Source of the DNA: Caulobacteraceae bacterium
GTDB taxonomy: Bacteria > Pseudomonadota > Alphaproteobacteria > Caulobacterales > Caulobacteraceae
Assembly (NCBI GenBank): GCA_027489335.1
Contig: JAIXZX010000014.1
Location: forward strand, 309,753 to 373,752
Direction: 5' to 3'
DNA length: 64,000 nucleotides
Positions 20,394 to 30,658 of the stretch are shown here, piece by piece. Both the position numbers and the translations under genes were made by a program. Within the stretch, counting starts at the first letter, position 1. The number at the start of each line of letters is the position of its first letter. Under the pieces are notes generated by a model, which was given only the letters and a program-made list of their open reading frames with translations, was not told the DNA's origin and did not search any database.

Positions 20394-23042
20394 CTAGACC
20401 TTTCCGAGCTTGCGGATGGCCGGGGCCAGGGGCTTCTCGGCCTCGCCATAGTCGGCCCAGGCCTCGGTCTTCTTCAGCAGGTCCGGCACGGTGCGCAGGG
20501 TGAAGCGCATCGGGTCCAGACCCTTGCGCACTTGGCCCCAGGTGAGCGGCATCGAAACCCCGGCGCCCTCGCGGGCCCGCGGAGACAAGGGCGCTACGGC
20601 GGTCGCCATCCGGGCGTTGCGCAGATAGTCAACGAAGATCCTGCCGTTGCGTCGGGCCTTGGACATCACCGCCACATAGCGCTCGGGCTCGTCGGCGGCC
20701 ATCTGGCGGGCCACGTCATGGGCGAAGGCCTTGGCCGTGTCCCAGGTGAGCCCGCGCCCCTTGGCCAGCGGCGTCACCACATGCAGGCCCTTGCCGCCGG
20801 TGGTCTTGCAGAAGGCCACAAGGCCCAGCGCCTCAAGCCGATCCTTCACGTCGCGCGCGGCGGCCACCACGTCGTCGAAGTCGAGGCCGGGACCCGGATC
20901 GAGGTCAAACACCAGCCGGCCGGGCGTTTCCGGATCGCCCCCGCGGCAGTTCCAGGGGTGCAGCTCGATGGCCCCCATCTGGGCCAGCGCCGCCAGGGCC
21001 TCGACGCGGTCGATCTGCAGATAGGGCTGCTTGTCCCCGGCCACGTCCACCTGTTCGATCAGGTGCGAGGCGCCCTTGCCCGCATGGCGCTGGAAGAAGG
21101 TCTGGCCCCCGATCCCGTCTGGGGCGCGGATCACCGAACAGGGCCGGCCGCGGATATGGTCGATCATCCAGGGGCCGACGGCCTCGAAATAGCCGGCCAG
21201 ATCGGCCTTGGTCACCGGCGCGTCGGTGTCGGCCGACCGCGGCCAAAGGGGCTTGTCGGGACTGGAGATGGTCACCCCCATGACCACCACCGCGCCGGCG
21301 GGCCGGCCCTTGCCGCCAGTCTTGGCTGCCGAGGGTTTCGGCTGGGCGAGCTCGACCTCCTCGACCGGGGCGGGCTTTTCGGCCTCCACCTCTTCGGCCG
21401 GCTTATCGGCGCGCAGGCCCTTGAAGGACCCCTGGCGGACCATGCCCTCGCCGGTCCAGCCCGCGAACTCGATCTCGGCCACCAGGTCGGGGCTCGCCCA
21501 GTTGATGTCGCCCACCTTGCGCGGCGCGCCGGGACCACTGAAAGGGCTCGTTTCAGCGGCGTGGGCTTCCAGGTGGGGCAGGAGCCTTTTGACCACGGCC
21601 GCGCCAAAGCCCGTACCCACCCGGCCCACATAGACCAGGTGGTCTCCCCGGTGGACGCCCACCAGCAGGGAGCGGAGCTGGCCCTTCGCGCCGGTCCAGC
21701 CGCCGATCACCACCTCGTGGCCGGCCCGGCACTTGGACTTGGCCCAGTCCTGGCTGCGGCCCGAGCGATAGGCGCCGTCCATGCGCTTGGAGATCACCCC
21801 TTCCAGGGACAGGCGACAGGCTGATTGCAGCACCGCGTCGCCGGCGGTCTCGAAGTGCTCCACATAGCGGATCTGGCCGGCCAGCGGCTTGGCGCGCCGC
21901 TCCAGCACCGCCTTCAGCCGGGTCTTTCGCTCCCGGAGCGGCAGGTCACGCAGATCCTCGCCTTCCAGGAACAGGGCGTCGAAGGCGAAGAAGATCAGGT
22001 CCTCGCTCTCGCCGTCCGCCAGGGCCGCCTGCAGGGCGGGGAAGTCCGGGGCGCCATTGTCGTCCAGGGCCACGGCCTCGCCATCATAAAGGCCGTCCGG
22101 CAGGGCTGCGGCATGATCGGCGATGGCCTGGAACTTCTCGGTCCAGTCCAGGCCCTTGCGGGTTTTGAGGGTCGCCTTGCCGTCCCTGACCCGCAGCTGC
22201 AACCGGTAGCCGTCGAACTTGATCTCGTGGGCCCAGCCCGCCCCCTGCGGCGGCCGGTCCACCGACTTGCAGAGCTGCGGTTCGATGAAGCCGGGAAGGG
22301 CGGCGCTTCTGATTTCAGCGGGCTTGGCGGTCTTCGCCTGGGTCGGGGTCTTGGCCTTGGCCGCCTTGGCGGGCTCGCCCTTGGGGCGAGTCTCCCAGAC
22401 GTCGTCGGCCGGGGCGGCGGCCTTCGCCTTGCCGCGCATGAAGGGCCTGGGCCCCTTTCCGGTCCCGGCCGTGATGGCGTCCATCGCGCGGCCTGAGGCG
22501 ACCGAAGTATCGTTCGTCTCCAGCAGATCGTCGCCCTCCACGGCGGCCTCGTCCCGGTGCTTGATCAGCAGCCAGTTCTCCCGCTTGCCGCCGGTCCGGT
22601 CGCGCTTCATCCGCACCAGCACCCAGCCGCCATGCAGGCGCTCGCCCTCGAGCACGAATTTCAGCTCGCCCTTCTTCAGGGCCTCTTCCGGATCAAAGCC
22701 CGGCTCCGGCGCCCAATAGCCCCGGTCCCACAGCATGACCGAGCCGCCGCCATACTCCCCCTTGGGGATGGTCCCCTCAAAGTCGCCATACCCCAGCGGG
22801 TGGTCCTCGGTGGCGACGGCCAGGCGCTTGTCGGCGGGATCGCGCGAAGGCCCCCGGGTCACAGCCCAGGACTTGAACACTCCATCCAGCTCCAGGCGGA
22901 AGTCGTAATGCAGGCGGGTGGCGGCGTGTTTCTGGATGACGAAACGCAGGCGTTTGGAGGGCGTCACCCCATCGGCGCCCGACGGCTCGGCCGTCTTGGC
23001 GAAGTCGCGCATCTGCCGATACTTCGCCAGCTTTTCCGCCAT
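20394..23042 (-). CDS. ligD: ATP-dependent DNA ligase D (PE-LIG-POL)
   Basis: An 882-residue three-domain non-homologous end-joining enzyme. Residues 30-160 are the 3'-phosphoesterase ([17 protein letters not shown]). A basic Ala/Lys/Pro linker follows (about 200-245). The ligase domain has EIKFDGYR, with the adenylated Lys at about 275. A second linker rich in Pro/Glu/Lys leads to the POL primase-polymerase domain with [15 protein letters not shown] metal ligands. The order matches Pseudomonas LigD. Its usual partner Ku is not in the window. The start is 15 bp after the otsA stop, so it is probably co-transcribed with the trehalose genes. Confidence 0.97.
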   Translation of the reverse strand: MAEKLAKYRQMRDFAKTAEPSGADGVTPSKRLRFVIQKHAATRLHYDFRLELDGVFKSWAVTRGPSRDPADKRLAVATEDHPLGYGDFEGTIPKGEYGGGSVMLWDRGYWAPEPGFDPEEALKKGELKFVLEGERLHGGWVLVRMKRDRTGGKRENWLLIKHRDEAAVEGDDLLETNDTSVASGRAMDAITAGTGKGPRPFMRGKAKAAAPADDVWETRPKGEPAKAAKAKTPTQAKTAKPAEIRSAALPGFIEPQLCKSVDRPPQGAGWAHEIKFDGYRLQLRVRDGKATLKTRKGLDWTEKFQAIADHAAALPDGLYDGEAVALDDNGAPDFPALQAALADGESEDLIFFAFDALFLEGEDLRDLPLRERKTRLKAVLERRAKPLAGQIRYVEHFETAGDAVLQSACRLSLEGVISKRMDGAYRSGRSQDWAKSKCRAGHEVVIGGWTGAKGQLRSLLVGVHRGDHLVYVGRVGTGFGAAVVKRLLPHLEAHAAETSPFSGPGAPRKVGDINWASPDLVAEIEFAGWTGEGMVRQGSFKGLRADKPAEEVEAEKPAPVEEVELAQPKPSAAKTGGKGRPAGAVVVMGVTISSPDKPLWPRSADTDAPVTKADLAGYFEAVGPWMIDHIRGRPCSVIRAPDGIGGQTFFQRHAGKGASHLIEQVDVAGDKQPYLQIDRVEALAALAQMGAIELHPWNCRGGDPETPGRLVFDLDPGPGLDFDDVVAAARDVKDRLEALGLVAFCKTTGGKGLHVVTPLAKGRGLTWDTAKAFAHDVARQMAADEPERYVAVMSKARRNGRIFVDYLRNARMATAVAPLSPRAREGAGVSMPLTWGQVRKGLDPMRFTLRTVPDLLKKTEAWADYGEAEKPLAPAIRKLGKV

Positions 23043-23057
23043 CAGCCGTCCCTCCGC

Positions 23058-24464
23058 TCAGCAGGCCAGGGCGGGCGCCTCGATCTGATCGACCTCGCCC
23101 GCCAGGGCGCCGACAAAGGCGTCCCGCCAGGCGCCCACATCCTCGCCCCGCACATTCTCGAACAAAGCGCGCCAGCGTTCGATTCGCTCCGCCAGCGGCA
23201 TGGTCAGCGCCCGCTTCAGCGCCTCGGAAATCTCTTCAGGGCTGTTGGGATTGACGATCAGGGCCGCAGGCATCTGGTTGGCCGCGCCGGCGAACCGCGA
23301 CAGGATCAGCACGCCGGGATCGGCCGGGTCCTGGGCGGCCACATACTCCTTGGCCACCAGATTCATGCCGTCCCGCAGGGGCGTCACTAGCCCCACCTTG
23401 GCCGCCCGATAGAGCCCGGCCAGCTCGTCGCGGCGGTAGTTGCGGTTCACGCAGCGCAACGGGTTCCAGTCCAGGTCGGCGTGTTCCCCATTGATGCGCC
23501 CCGACAGGGCGTCCAGCCGGCCGCGGATCTCCTGATAGGAATTGACCGACTCCCGGCTCACCGGCGCCACCTGCACCATCAGCACCTCGCGCCGCAGGTC
23601 GGGATTGTCGGCCAGGAACCGTTCGAAGCCGAGGAAGCGCTCTTCCAACCCCTTGGAATAGTCCAGCCGGTCGACGCCGACGATCAGCTTGCGAAACACC
23701 GTGTGGGCGGCCATCCGGTCATAGGTCAGCCGCGCCCGCTCCGAGGCCACCATCTCGGCGAAGTCGGCCGCATCGACCCCGATGGGGAAGGCGCCGGTCT
23801 GCACCGTGCGGCCAAAGGCCTTCAGCCGGTCAGGCCCCAGCACCTCGCCGCCGGCCTCGGCCAGGACATATTCCTGGAAGGCCGTGACATATTCCGGGGT
23901 CTGGAAGCCCACCAGGTCATAGTCGAACAGGGCCTCCACCAAGGCCTTGTGGCTGGGCAGGGTGACCATCAGCTGGTGAGCCGGCCACGGGATGTGCAGG
24001 AAGAAACCGATCCGGTTCTTCACCCCCAGACGCCGCAACTCCCGGGCCATGGGGATCAGGTGGTAGTCGTGGACCCAGATTAGGTCGTCCGGCTCGATCA
24101 GGGGTCTCAGGGTTTCGGCGAACCGCCGGTTCACCCGCTGATAGCCCTCATCGAAGGTGCGGTCATAGGCCGTCAGATCGACCCGGTAGTGGAACAGGGG
24201 CCACAGGGTCTTGTTGGCGTAGCCGTTGTAGTACTCGTCATAGTCGCTCTGCTCGAGGTCGACGGTGGCCACCGTGACGCCTTCGATGCGGCGCATGGCC
24301 AGCTGGCCGGTGAACATGGGCGTGGTCCGCCCGCTCCAGCCGAACCAGATGCCGGAATATTCCCGCAACGCCGCCGCCAGCGCCATGGCCAGGCCGCCGA
24401 CGCTCTCCTCGCCCTTGCCCCCAGGGGGGTTCACCCGGTTGGAAACGACGATCAGGCGACTCAT
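23058..24464 (-). CDS. otsA: trehalose-6-phosphate synthase
   Basis: A 468-residue GT20 enzyme that transfers glucose from UDP-glucose to glucose-6-phosphate. It shows the N-terminal phosphate-binding loop (VNPPGGKGEESVGGLA), WVHDYHLIPMARELRR, and VGVDRLDYSKGLEERFLGF. Its ATG overlaps the otsB stop by four bases (ATGA at 24464-24461). Trehalose is an osmotic and desiccation protectant, so the gene suggests stress tolerance. Confidence 0.97.
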   Translation of the reverse strand: MSRLIVVSNRVNPPGGKGEESVGGLAMALAAALREYSGIWFGWSGRTTPMFTGQLAMRRIEGVTVATVDLEQSDYDEYYNGYANKTLWPLFHYRVDLTAYDRTFDEGYQRVNRRFAETLRPLIEPDDLIWVHDYHLIPMARELRRLGVKNRIGFFLHIPWPAHQLMVTLPSHKALVEALFDYDLVGFQTPEYVTAFQEYVLAEAGGEVLGPDRLKAFGRTVQTGAFPIGVDAADFAEMVASERARLTYDRMAAHTVFRKLIVGVDRLDYSKGLEERFLGFERFLADNPDLRREVLMVQVAPVSRESVNSYQEIRGRLDALSGRINGEHADLDWNPLRCVNRNYRRDELAGLYRAAKVGLVTPLRDGMNLVAKEYVAAQDPADPGVLILSRFAGAANQMPAALIVNPNSPEEISEALKRALTMPLAERIERWRALFENVRGEDVGAWRDAFVGALAGEVDQIEAPALAC

Positions 24465-25210
24465 AGGGCGGCCTCCAGCCAGTCCAGCACGGCGTTCACA
24501 TCCTCCAACCGATGGGTCGCCGCACTGTTCCGCGCAGGCCCCACCAGGACGCCTGAGCCGCCCAGCCTGCGGGCGGCGGCGAAGGCCGGCTCATCGGTCA
24601 GATCATCGCCCACAAAGACCGGCCGCATGCCTTCGAACGGCGGCATGGCCATGAAGTCGGCGAGGGAATCTCCCTTGTCCGGGCCAGGGGTGCGCAGCTC
24701 CACCACCATGTGGCCGGGCTGCAGGGTCAGGCCTGTGCGGACCGCCCAGTCCAGGGCCAGCGCCTGGACGACCGTCGCCTGGTCCGGCGCCTGGCGATAG
24801 TGCAGGGCGACGCTGAGGCCCTTGGTCTCGACCAGCAGGCCCGGCGCCTCGGCCGCAAGTTGCTGGAACGCCGCTGTGGCGTCGCTCAGGCCCGGATGGG
24901 GCTCAGGGGGGTGGTTGCGTCCGTCAGGCGCGCGGCGGTCCAGGCCATGGACGGCGGCGGCGGGTCGCACGGCGCCGTCAAGAATGTGATCGATCTCGGC
25001 CAGGGTGCGGCCCGACAGGATCGCCACCCGGCCCTCCATCCGTCGGACGAGCTCCTCCAGGATGGCGGTGCGGCGCGGCTCAGGCCCCACGTCCTGGGGG
25101 CGGGCGACAATGGGCGCCAGGGTGCCGTCGAGGTCCAGAAAGAGGGCCGTCCCGGCAAGATCCAGGACCGGCGGCGCAAGGTCGGTCGGTGTGGGGTCTA
25201 TGATGCTCAT
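24461..25210 (-). CDS. otsB: trehalose-6-phosphate phosphatase
   Basis: A 249-residue HAD-superfamily phosphatase producing trehalose. The nucleophile motif LFLDLDGTLAPI is at about residues 22-33, SGRTLAEID follows, and PVFVGDDLTDEPAF is the C-terminal acidic motif. I use ATG 25210 (MSIIDPTPTDL); a longer in-frame version has low-complexity basic sequence. It is the first gene of otsB-otsA-ligD and is divergent from zwf. Confidence 0.94.
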   Translation of the reverse strand: MSIIDPTPTDLAPPVLDLAGTALFLDLDGTLAPIVARPQDVGPEPRRTAILEELVRRMEGRVAILSGRTLAEIDHILDGAVRPAAAVHGLDRRAPDGRNHPPEPHPGLSDATAAFQQLAAEAPGLLVETKGLSVALHYRQAPDQATVVQALALDWAVRTGLTLQPGHMVVELRTPGPDKGDSLADFMAMPPFEGMRPVFVGDDLTDEPAFAAARRLGGSGVLVGPARNSAATHRLEDVNAVLDWLEAAL

Positions 25211-25309
25211 GTCGTGGAATCGCCCCTTCGTCGGCGCAGAACGCCTGCGGGGGCCGTTGGCTCCTTTTCTAGGGCGCATTGGCGGTTGGGGGCGAACCGG
25301 CCGATGGCC

Positions 25310-25340
25310 TTGACGTTGCTTCAACGGAGGTAGGGCTAAC
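25310..25340 (+). promoter_or_regulatory. possible zwf promoter
   Basis: TTGACG (25310-25315) and GCTAAC (25335-25340) resemble the -35 and -10 elements of Caulobacter housekeeping promoters, but the 19-bp gap is long. It lies 55 bases before the zwf start. Confidence 0.3.
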
Positions 25341-25394
25341 TGCCCTGCGCCTCCACAGTCGTAAGACCGATTCTAAGCCCAGGAAGGGGATTTC

Positions 25395-26864
25395 ATGCCC
25401 AAGGCGCCTCAAGCCGATGCGATCGTCCTGTTTGGAGGCGTTGGCGACCTCGCCCTGCGAATGCTGTTCCCCTCGCTTTACTTTCTGGACGCCGACGGCT
25501 TCCTGCCCGACGGCTTCCGCATCATCGCCGCCGCACGGGCCGAGATTTCCCGGGACGAGTTCGAGGCCATGGTCCGTGACGCGGTCGCCCAGCGCGCCAG
25601 CCCGCAGGCTCTGGACGAGGATGTCTGGGGCCGGTTCGTCCAGCGGCTGGACTACCGCGCCGTCGACGCCACCAAGGCCGACCGGCTGACGGCGATCACT
25701 GAAGCCCTGGGGGCGGCCAAGGCCCCGATCTACTACCTGGCCCTGTCGCCCAGCCTCTATGTGGGGGTCTGCGAGGCCCTGGCCGGGGCCGGCCTGATCA
25801 ACCCGCAGAGCCGCATCGTTCTGGAAAAGCCCATCGGCCATGATCTGGAGAGCTCGCGGGGCATCAATGCGGCCCTGGCGGAGGTGTTCGAGGAGGAGCA
25901 GGTTTTCCGCATCGACCACTATCTCGGGAAGGAGACGGTGCAGAACCTGATCGCCCTGCGGTTCGCCAACACCCTGTTCGAACCCCTGTGGAACAACCTG
26001 ACCATCGACCACGTGCAGATCACCGTGGCCGAGACCGAAGGGGTCGGCGACCGCTGGCCCTACTATGACGAGCACGGCGCCCTGCGCGACATGGTCCAGA
26101 ACCATGTGCTGCAGCTCCTCTGCCTGGTGGCCATGGAGCCGCCCTCGGACATGGAGGCGGAGTCCCTGCGCAACGAGAAGGTCAAGGTGCTGCGCTCCCT
26201 GCGTCCCTTCACCCGCCAGGACGTGGCCCAGGCCAGCGTGCGCGGCCAGTACGCCGCCGGCGTCGCCCAGGGCCAGTCGGCGGCGGCCTATGAGGAGGAG
26301 CGCGGCCAGGAGAGCGCGACGGAGACCTTCGTGGCGCTCCGGGTGGATATCGACAACTGGCGATGGGCGGGCGTGCCCTTCTTCCTGCGCACCGGCAAGC
26401 GCCTGCCTGAGCGCAGGACCCAGATCGCCATCCAGTTCAAAGGCGTGCCCCACTCCATCTTCGGCGGCCAGGCCGAGGGCGACCTGGTGGCCAACCGGCT
26501 TGTCATCGACCTGCAGCCGGACGAGGACATCGAGCTGCTCCTGATGAACAAGGCGCCGGGGATCTCCCAAGGGGGCATGCGGCTGCAGTCCCTGCCGCTG
26601 TCTCTGTCGCTGCTGCGGGCCTATTCGGGGCCCAATGCTCGCAGGCGCATCGCCTATGAGCGGCTGATCCTCGACGTGATCCTAGGCAATAGCGCGCTGT
26701 TCGTCCGCCGCGACGAGGTGGAGCAGGCCTGGCGCTGGGTGGACGGCGTTGCCGAGGCCTGGGCCGAAGCCGGCATGACCCCCAAACCCTATGCGGCCGG
26801 AAGCTGGGGACCGGCGGGCGCCTTCGCCCTGATCGAGCGGGCCGGCCGGGCCTGGTACGACTAG
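25395..26864 (+). CDS. zwf: glucose-6-phosphate 1-dehydrogenase
   Basis: A 489-residue enzyme that oxidises glucose-6-phosphate to 6-phosphogluconolactone with NADP, feeding the Entner-Doudoroff and pentose phosphate routes. It has the N-terminal nucleotide-binding start VLFGGVGDLALRMLFPSLY and the active-site motif RIDHYLGKETVQNL. A purine-rich SD (GGAAGGGG) precedes the ATG. Its substrate is also used by OtsA encoded on the opposite strand. Downstream genes such as pgl and edd are absent; dut is convergent. Confidence 0.97.
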   Translation: MPKAPQADAIVLFGGVGDLALRMLFPSLYFLDADGFLPDGFRIIAAARAEISRDEFEAMVRDAVAQRASPQALDEDVWGRFVQRLDYRAVDATKADRLTAITEALGAAKAPIYYLALSPSLYVGVCEALAGAGLINPQSRIVLEKPIGHDLESSRGINAALAEVFEEEQVFRIDHYLGKETVQNLIALRFANTLFEPLWNNLTIDHVQITVAETEGVGDRWPYYDEHGALRDMVQNHVLQLLCLVAMEPPSDMEAESLRNEKVKVLRSLRPFTRQDVAQASVRGQYAAGVAQGQSAAAYEEERGQESATETFVALRVDIDNWRWAGVPFFLRTGKRLPERRTQIAIQFKGVPHSIFGGQAEGDLVANRLVIDLQPDEDIELLLMNKAPGISQGGMRLQSLPLSLSLLRAYSGPNARRRIAYERLILDVILGNSALFVRRDEVEQAWRWVDGVAEAWAEAGMTPKPYAAGSWGPAGAFALIERAGRAWYD

Positions 26865-26871
26865 GGGCTGC

Positions 26872-27327
26872 TCAGCTCGCGCCGGTGGAGCCGAAGCCGC
26901 CGGCCCCGCGGGCGGTTTCGTCCAGGCTGTCGGCTTCCTCCCAGGCGGCCTGGATCACCGGGGCGATCACCAGCTGGGCGATGCGGTCGCCGCGGCGGAC
27001 GGTGAAGTCCTCTTCCCCCAGATTGATCAGGATGACCTTCATCTCGCCGCGATAGTCGGCGTCCACTGTGCCCGGCGAGTTGAGACAGGTGATCCCGGAC
27101 TTGGCCGCCAGGCCTGAGCGCGGACGCACTTGGCCCTCGAAGCCCGGCGGCAGGGCCATGGCCAGGCCCGTGGGAACCATGGCCCGCTCCATGGGCCGCA
27201 AGACAATCGGCGCGTCCTCGGCCACGGCGGCGCGCAGGTCCATGCCGGCGGCCAGCGCGGTCTCATAGGCCGGCAGGGGCAGGTCGGCGTTATGCGCCAG
27301 GCGGGTGATCTTGATCGTCGGGGTCAT
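26872..27327 (-). CDS. dut: deoxyuridine 5'-triphosphate nucleotidohydrolase
   Basis: A 151-residue trimeric dUTPase that removes dUTP and supplies dUMP. All five family motifs are visible: [19 protein letters not shown] (PRSG), [23 protein letters not shown] and the C-terminal arm [10 protein letters not shown]. Its ATG overlaps the coaBC stop by four bases (ATGA at 27327-27324). A coaBC-dut pair is common in bacteria. Confidence 0.97.
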   Translation of the reverse strand: MTPTIKITRLAHNADLPLPAYETALAAGMDLRAAVAEDAPIVLRPMERAMVPTGLAMALPPGFEGQVRPRSGLAAKSGITCLNSPGTVDADYRGEMKVILINLGEEDFTVRRGDRIAQLVIAPVIQAAWEEADSLDETARGAGGFGSTGAS

Positions 27328-28520
27328 GCCAGGGCCTTCGCCATACGCTGGGCGAGCTTGGTCGCCACGTCGGATTTCGCAGTCTTGTCCCAGCGCTCGA
27401 CGCCTTCAGCGCTGACGATGGAGACGGTGTTGTCGTCACCGCCCATGACGCCCTCGACGCTGACGTCATTGGCCACGATCCAGTCGCAGCCCTTCCGGGC
27501 GAGCTTGGCCTGGGCGTAGGCCTCCACATCATTGGTCTCGGCGGCGAAGCCGACCACCAGCCGGGGGCGGTCGGGTCCGGCCGCCGACAGGGTCGCCAGG
27601 ATGTCGGGGTTCTCCACCAACTTGAGGGCTGGCGGAGCGTCGCCGGTCTTCTTGATCTTCACCGCGCCTTCGTTGGCCGGGCGCCAGTCGGCGACGGCCG
27701 CGACGCAGACGGCGAGGTCAGCCGGCAGGGCGGCCTGGCAGGCCGCCAGCATCTGCCGGGCGGTCTCCACCTGCACTCGCTTGACGCCCGCCGGGGCCGA
27801 CAGCGCCGTGGGGCCGGACACCAGGGTGACCTCGCAGCCCAGGGCCGCCAGGGCCTCTGCGATCGCATAGCCCTGCTTGCCGCTGGAGCGGTTGGTCAGA
27901 TAGCGCACCGGGTCGATGGGCTCGGCGGTGGGGCCGGCGGTGACGATGGCGCGGCGGCCGGCCAGCGGGCGCTCAGCTTCGCCGTTCAGCATCCCCATAA
28001 TTGCTTCGAAGATCACCGCAGGCTCGGCCATCCGGCCGGGGCCATATTCGCCACAGGCCATGGCCCCCTCATCGGGGCCGACAAAGGCGACACCGTCGGC
28101 CTTGAGGGTCGCCAGGTTCCGCTGCGTGGCCGGATGCTCCCACATGCGCACATTCATGGCCGGCGCCATCAGCACCGGCTTGTCGGTGGCCAGCAGGGTG
28201 GTGGAGGCGAGATCTCCGGCCAGGCCATGGGCGGCCTTGGCCATCAGGTCTGCGGTGGCGGGGACCACCACCACCAGGTCGGCCGAGCGGGAGAGCTGAA
28301 TGTGTCCCATCTCGGCTTCGTCGGTGAGCGAGAAGAGCTCGGAATAGACCTTGTCCTCGGCGAGCGCCGCCAGGGACAGGGGCGTGACGAACTGTGCGCC
28401 GGCGCTGGTGAGGATGGGACGGACGCCGACGCCGGCCTTGCGGAGCAGGCGGGTCAGCTCCAGGGCCTTATAGGCGGCCACGCCGCCGCCCACGATCAGG
28501 AGAATCTGCTTCTGCGCCAA
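27324..28520 (-). CDS. coaBC: bifunctional phosphopantothenoylcysteine decarboxylase / phosphopantothenate-cysteine ligase
   Basis: A 398-residue bifunctional coenzyme A enzyme. The N-terminal flavin-dependent CoaC half contains [16 protein letters not shown], the [14 protein letters not shown] loop and the [17 protein letters not shown] active-site cysteine. The CoaB half begins near [14 protein letters not shown] and includes [16 protein letters not shown] prefer TTG at 28520 because only five residues then precede the flavin-fold start, as in relatives; an in-frame ATG at 28550 would add ten basic residues. Confidence 0.95.
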   Translation of the reverse strand: MAQKQILLIVGGGVAAYKALELTRLLRKAGVGVRPILTSAGAQFVTPLSLAALAEDKVYSELFSLTDEAEMGHIQLSRSADLVVVVPATADLMAKAAHGLAGDLASTTLLATDKPVLMAPAMNVRMWEHPATQRNLATLKADGVAFVGPDEGAMACGEYGPGRMAEPAVIFEAIMGMLNGEAERPLAGRRAIVTAGPTAEPIDPVRYLTNRSSGKQGYAIAEALAALGCEVTLVSGPTALSAPAGVKRVQVETARQMLAACQAALPADLAVCVAAVADWRPANEGAVKIKKTGDAPPALKLVENPDILATLSAAGPDRPRLVVGFAAETNDVEAYAQAKLARKGCDWIVANDVSVEGVMGGDDNTVSIVSAEGVERWDKTAKSDVATKLAQRMAKALA

Positions 28521-28646
28521 GGCCCGTGGTCCCTTTCGACAACGCCGCAACGCTATAGCCGTATCTGGCCTCTGGACAAAACCGCACTTCTGTTCTTTGT
28601 TCGTTCCAGAACAGCCTGGGGCTGAACTGTGGGGAGAAACACGGTG

Positions 28647-29147
28647 ATGGTGCGGTCAATGGGGGCGCTCGCAGCGGGCGCCAGTCTTTTCATTCTGGTC
28701 GCCTGCGACAACGGGCCTTCGGCGGTGACGCCGGCCCCCAGCGCGGGCGAGGCGGCGCAGGACGCCTCGGCCACCGCGCCGGCGGCGTCCTCGGCCACGG
28801 CTCGGGCGCCGGTCCCACAGGTGGACGGTCGGCCCCTGTGGTCAGAGACCCAGCGCTATTCCGCCCAGGAAAACGCCGAGCGCGCCTATGCCCGCAATGG
28901 CGAGGCCTTCGGGGCTACCGATCTGGACGACTTCGTCCGCAAGGCCCACGCCTTCGTCAATGATCCCCCGGCCGGCGCCGAGACGATCAAGCGGGGCAAT
29001 GGCGACACCCTGATCTATGATCCGGGCGCCAACATCTTTGCGGTGGCGACGGCGGACGGCGCGCCGCGGACCATGTTCAAGCCCGACAATGGCGCGGCCT
29101 ATTGGGAAGAGCAGAAGGTCCGGGAAGCCGAACGGGGGGACGACTAG
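28647..29147 (+). CDS. lipoprotein of unknown function
   Basis: A 166-residue protein with a lipoprotein signal peptide (AAGASLFILVAC; lipobox LVAC, Cys at about residue 20). An Ala/Pro/Ser-rich linker follows. The C-terminal domain (SAQENAERAYARNGEAFGA onward) contains RGNGDTLIYDPGANIFAVA, which looks like a compact beta domain. ATG 28647 is favoured by GGGGAG ten bases upstream; a GTG at 28629 is an in-frame alternative. It is divergent from coaBC and convergent with ubiB. Confidence 0.78.
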   Translation: MVRSMGALAAGASLFILVACDNGPSAVTPAPSAGEAAQDASATAPAASSATARAPVPQVDGRPLWSETQRYSAQENAERAYARNGEAFGATDLDDFVRKAHAFVNDPPAGAETIKRGNGDTLIYDPGANIFAVATADGAPRTMFKPDNGAAYWEEQKVREAERGDD

Positions 29148-29154
29148 ACTGAGG

Positions 29155-30657
29155 TCAGGCGAGCGCGCCCAGCAGGAAGGCGCCGCCGGCGGTCAGAGCC
29201 CCCAGGAAGAACCAAAGCCAGCTTGAGTCGCGCTCGGTCGTCGCCACCACGGCGACGGACGGCTCGGGGTCCTGCAGGCGGCGCTTGAGGCCGTGCAGGA
29301 TGTCGAGGCTTTCCTGAATGACACGCTTGGCCTGGGCCGGCGGGGCCAGTTCCCGGGCGATCCAGCGGCGCACGACCGGGTCTGCGGCGGCCCAGATGTC
29401 GTGGTCGGGGTCGATGCGGCGGGCCACGCCCTCCACCGTCATCATGGTCTTCTGCAGCAGCACCAGTTCCGGGCGCAGGCGCATGTCGAACAGGGCGGTG
29501 ATCTCGAACAGCTGGATCAGCACCCGGCTCATGGAGACCTGGCTGGCTGAGCGGCCAAACACCGGCTCGCCCACCGCCCGCAGGGCCTGGGCGAAGGCCG
29601 CCCGGTCGTGGTGGGCGGGCACATAGCCGGCGCGGAAGTGGACCTCGGCGACCCGCGGATAGTCCCTGTCGAGGAAGCCCCAGAGGATCTCCGCCAGATA
29701 GCGCCGCTCGTCAGGCCCGAGGCGTCCGACAATGCCGTAGTCCACCGCGGTGATGTTCGCCGGCGCCTCGACGAACAGGTTTCCCTCGTGCAGGTCGGCG
29801 TGGAACACCCCGTGGTCCAGGGCCTGGGACAGGAAGGCCCGGAGGAGATTGATCGCCAGCTGCGGCCGATCCAGCCCGGGCAGCTCCAGGGCTACGGGAT
29901 CGGACAGAGGCGCGCCGGCCGCCCATTCCAGGGTCAGGACCTGCTTGCCGACCCCCTCCCAGATGACGGCCGGGGCCGACATGTAGCCATCCCTCGCCAT
30001 CACCTCGCCCAGCTCGTCGCAGCCGGCGGCTTCCAGGCGCAGATCAAGCTCCAGCTCTGTGGCGCGGATCACGGTCTGGGCGAAGGCTCGGGGCTCCAGC
30101 CGCCGGGCGGCGGGCACATAGCGCTCCACCAGAAGGGCGGCCTGGGCCAGCGCCGCGGAATCCTGGGCCACGCGGACCCCGATGTGCGGGCGCAGCACCT
30201 TGACCGCCACCCGGCGGCCGTCCCGCAGGCGGGCGTCATGGGCCTGGGCCAGGGAGGCGGCGGCCACGGCCTCGCCGAACTCGGAAAACAGGGTCTCGAC
30301 CGGCGCCCCCAGGGCGGCCTCCACCTGGGCCCGGGCGATCTCAGCCGGGAAGGGCGGCAACCGATCCTTCAGCCGTGACAGGTCCTCGGCGAACTGCGCC
30401 CCGAAGATATCAGCCCGGGTGGACATGAGCTGGCCAAGCTTGATGGCCACCGGACCCAGCTGGACCAGGGCCCGGGCCAGGCGCTCGCCCGGCCGGCCGA
30501 TCCGCCCCTGTTTGCCGGCCAGGAGCCGCAGGGCCCGCCCCAGATCCCGGATCGGCGGCGGATAGAGGGCCTCGAGCTCAGCGGGCAGCAGGGCGTCGTG
30601 ACGGGCCAGGGTCCAGGCGGCGGCGAAGAGCCGGCCATAGGCGGCGGGTCGCGCCAT
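29155..30657 (-). CDS. ubiB: UbiB-family atypical protein kinase (ubiquinone biosynthesis)
   Basis: A 500-residue UbiB/ABC1/ADCK protein. The family-specific KxGQ motif occurs in LGPVAIKLGQLMSTRADIF, and the alanine-rich loop in AAASLAQAHDA. The nucleotide-binding VKVLRP and the metal site FHADLHEGNLFV and AVDYG are intact. Two C-terminal transmembrane helices (WLWFFLGALTAGGAFLLGAL) anchor it to the inner membrane. UbiB supports ubiquinone synthesis by an ATPase activity. It begins one base after the ubiE stop. Confidence 0.95.
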   Translation of the reverse strand: MARPAAYGRLFAAAWTLARHDALLPAELEALYPPPIRDLGRALRLLAGKQGRIGRPGERLARALVQLGPVAIKLGQLMSTRADIFGAQFAEDLSRLKDRLPPFPAEIARAQVEAALGAPVETLFSEFGEAVAAASLAQAHDARLRDGRRVAVKVLRPHIGVRVAQDSAALAQAALLVERYVPAARRLEPRAFAQTVIRATELELDLRLEAAGCDELGEVMARDGYMSAPAVIWEGVGKQVLTLEWAAGAPLSDPVALELPGLDRPQLAINLLRAFLSQALDHGVFHADLHEGNLFVEAPANITAVDYGIVGRLGPDERRYLAEILWGFLDRDYPRVAEVHFRAGYVPAHHDRAAFAQALRAVGEPVFGRSASQVSMSRVLIQLFEITALFDMRLRPELVLLQKTMMTVEGVARRIDPDHDIWAAADPVVRRWIARELAPPAQAKRVIQESLDILHGLKRRLQDPEPSVAVVATTERDSSWLWFFLGALTAGGAFLLGALA

Positions 30658-30658
30658 G

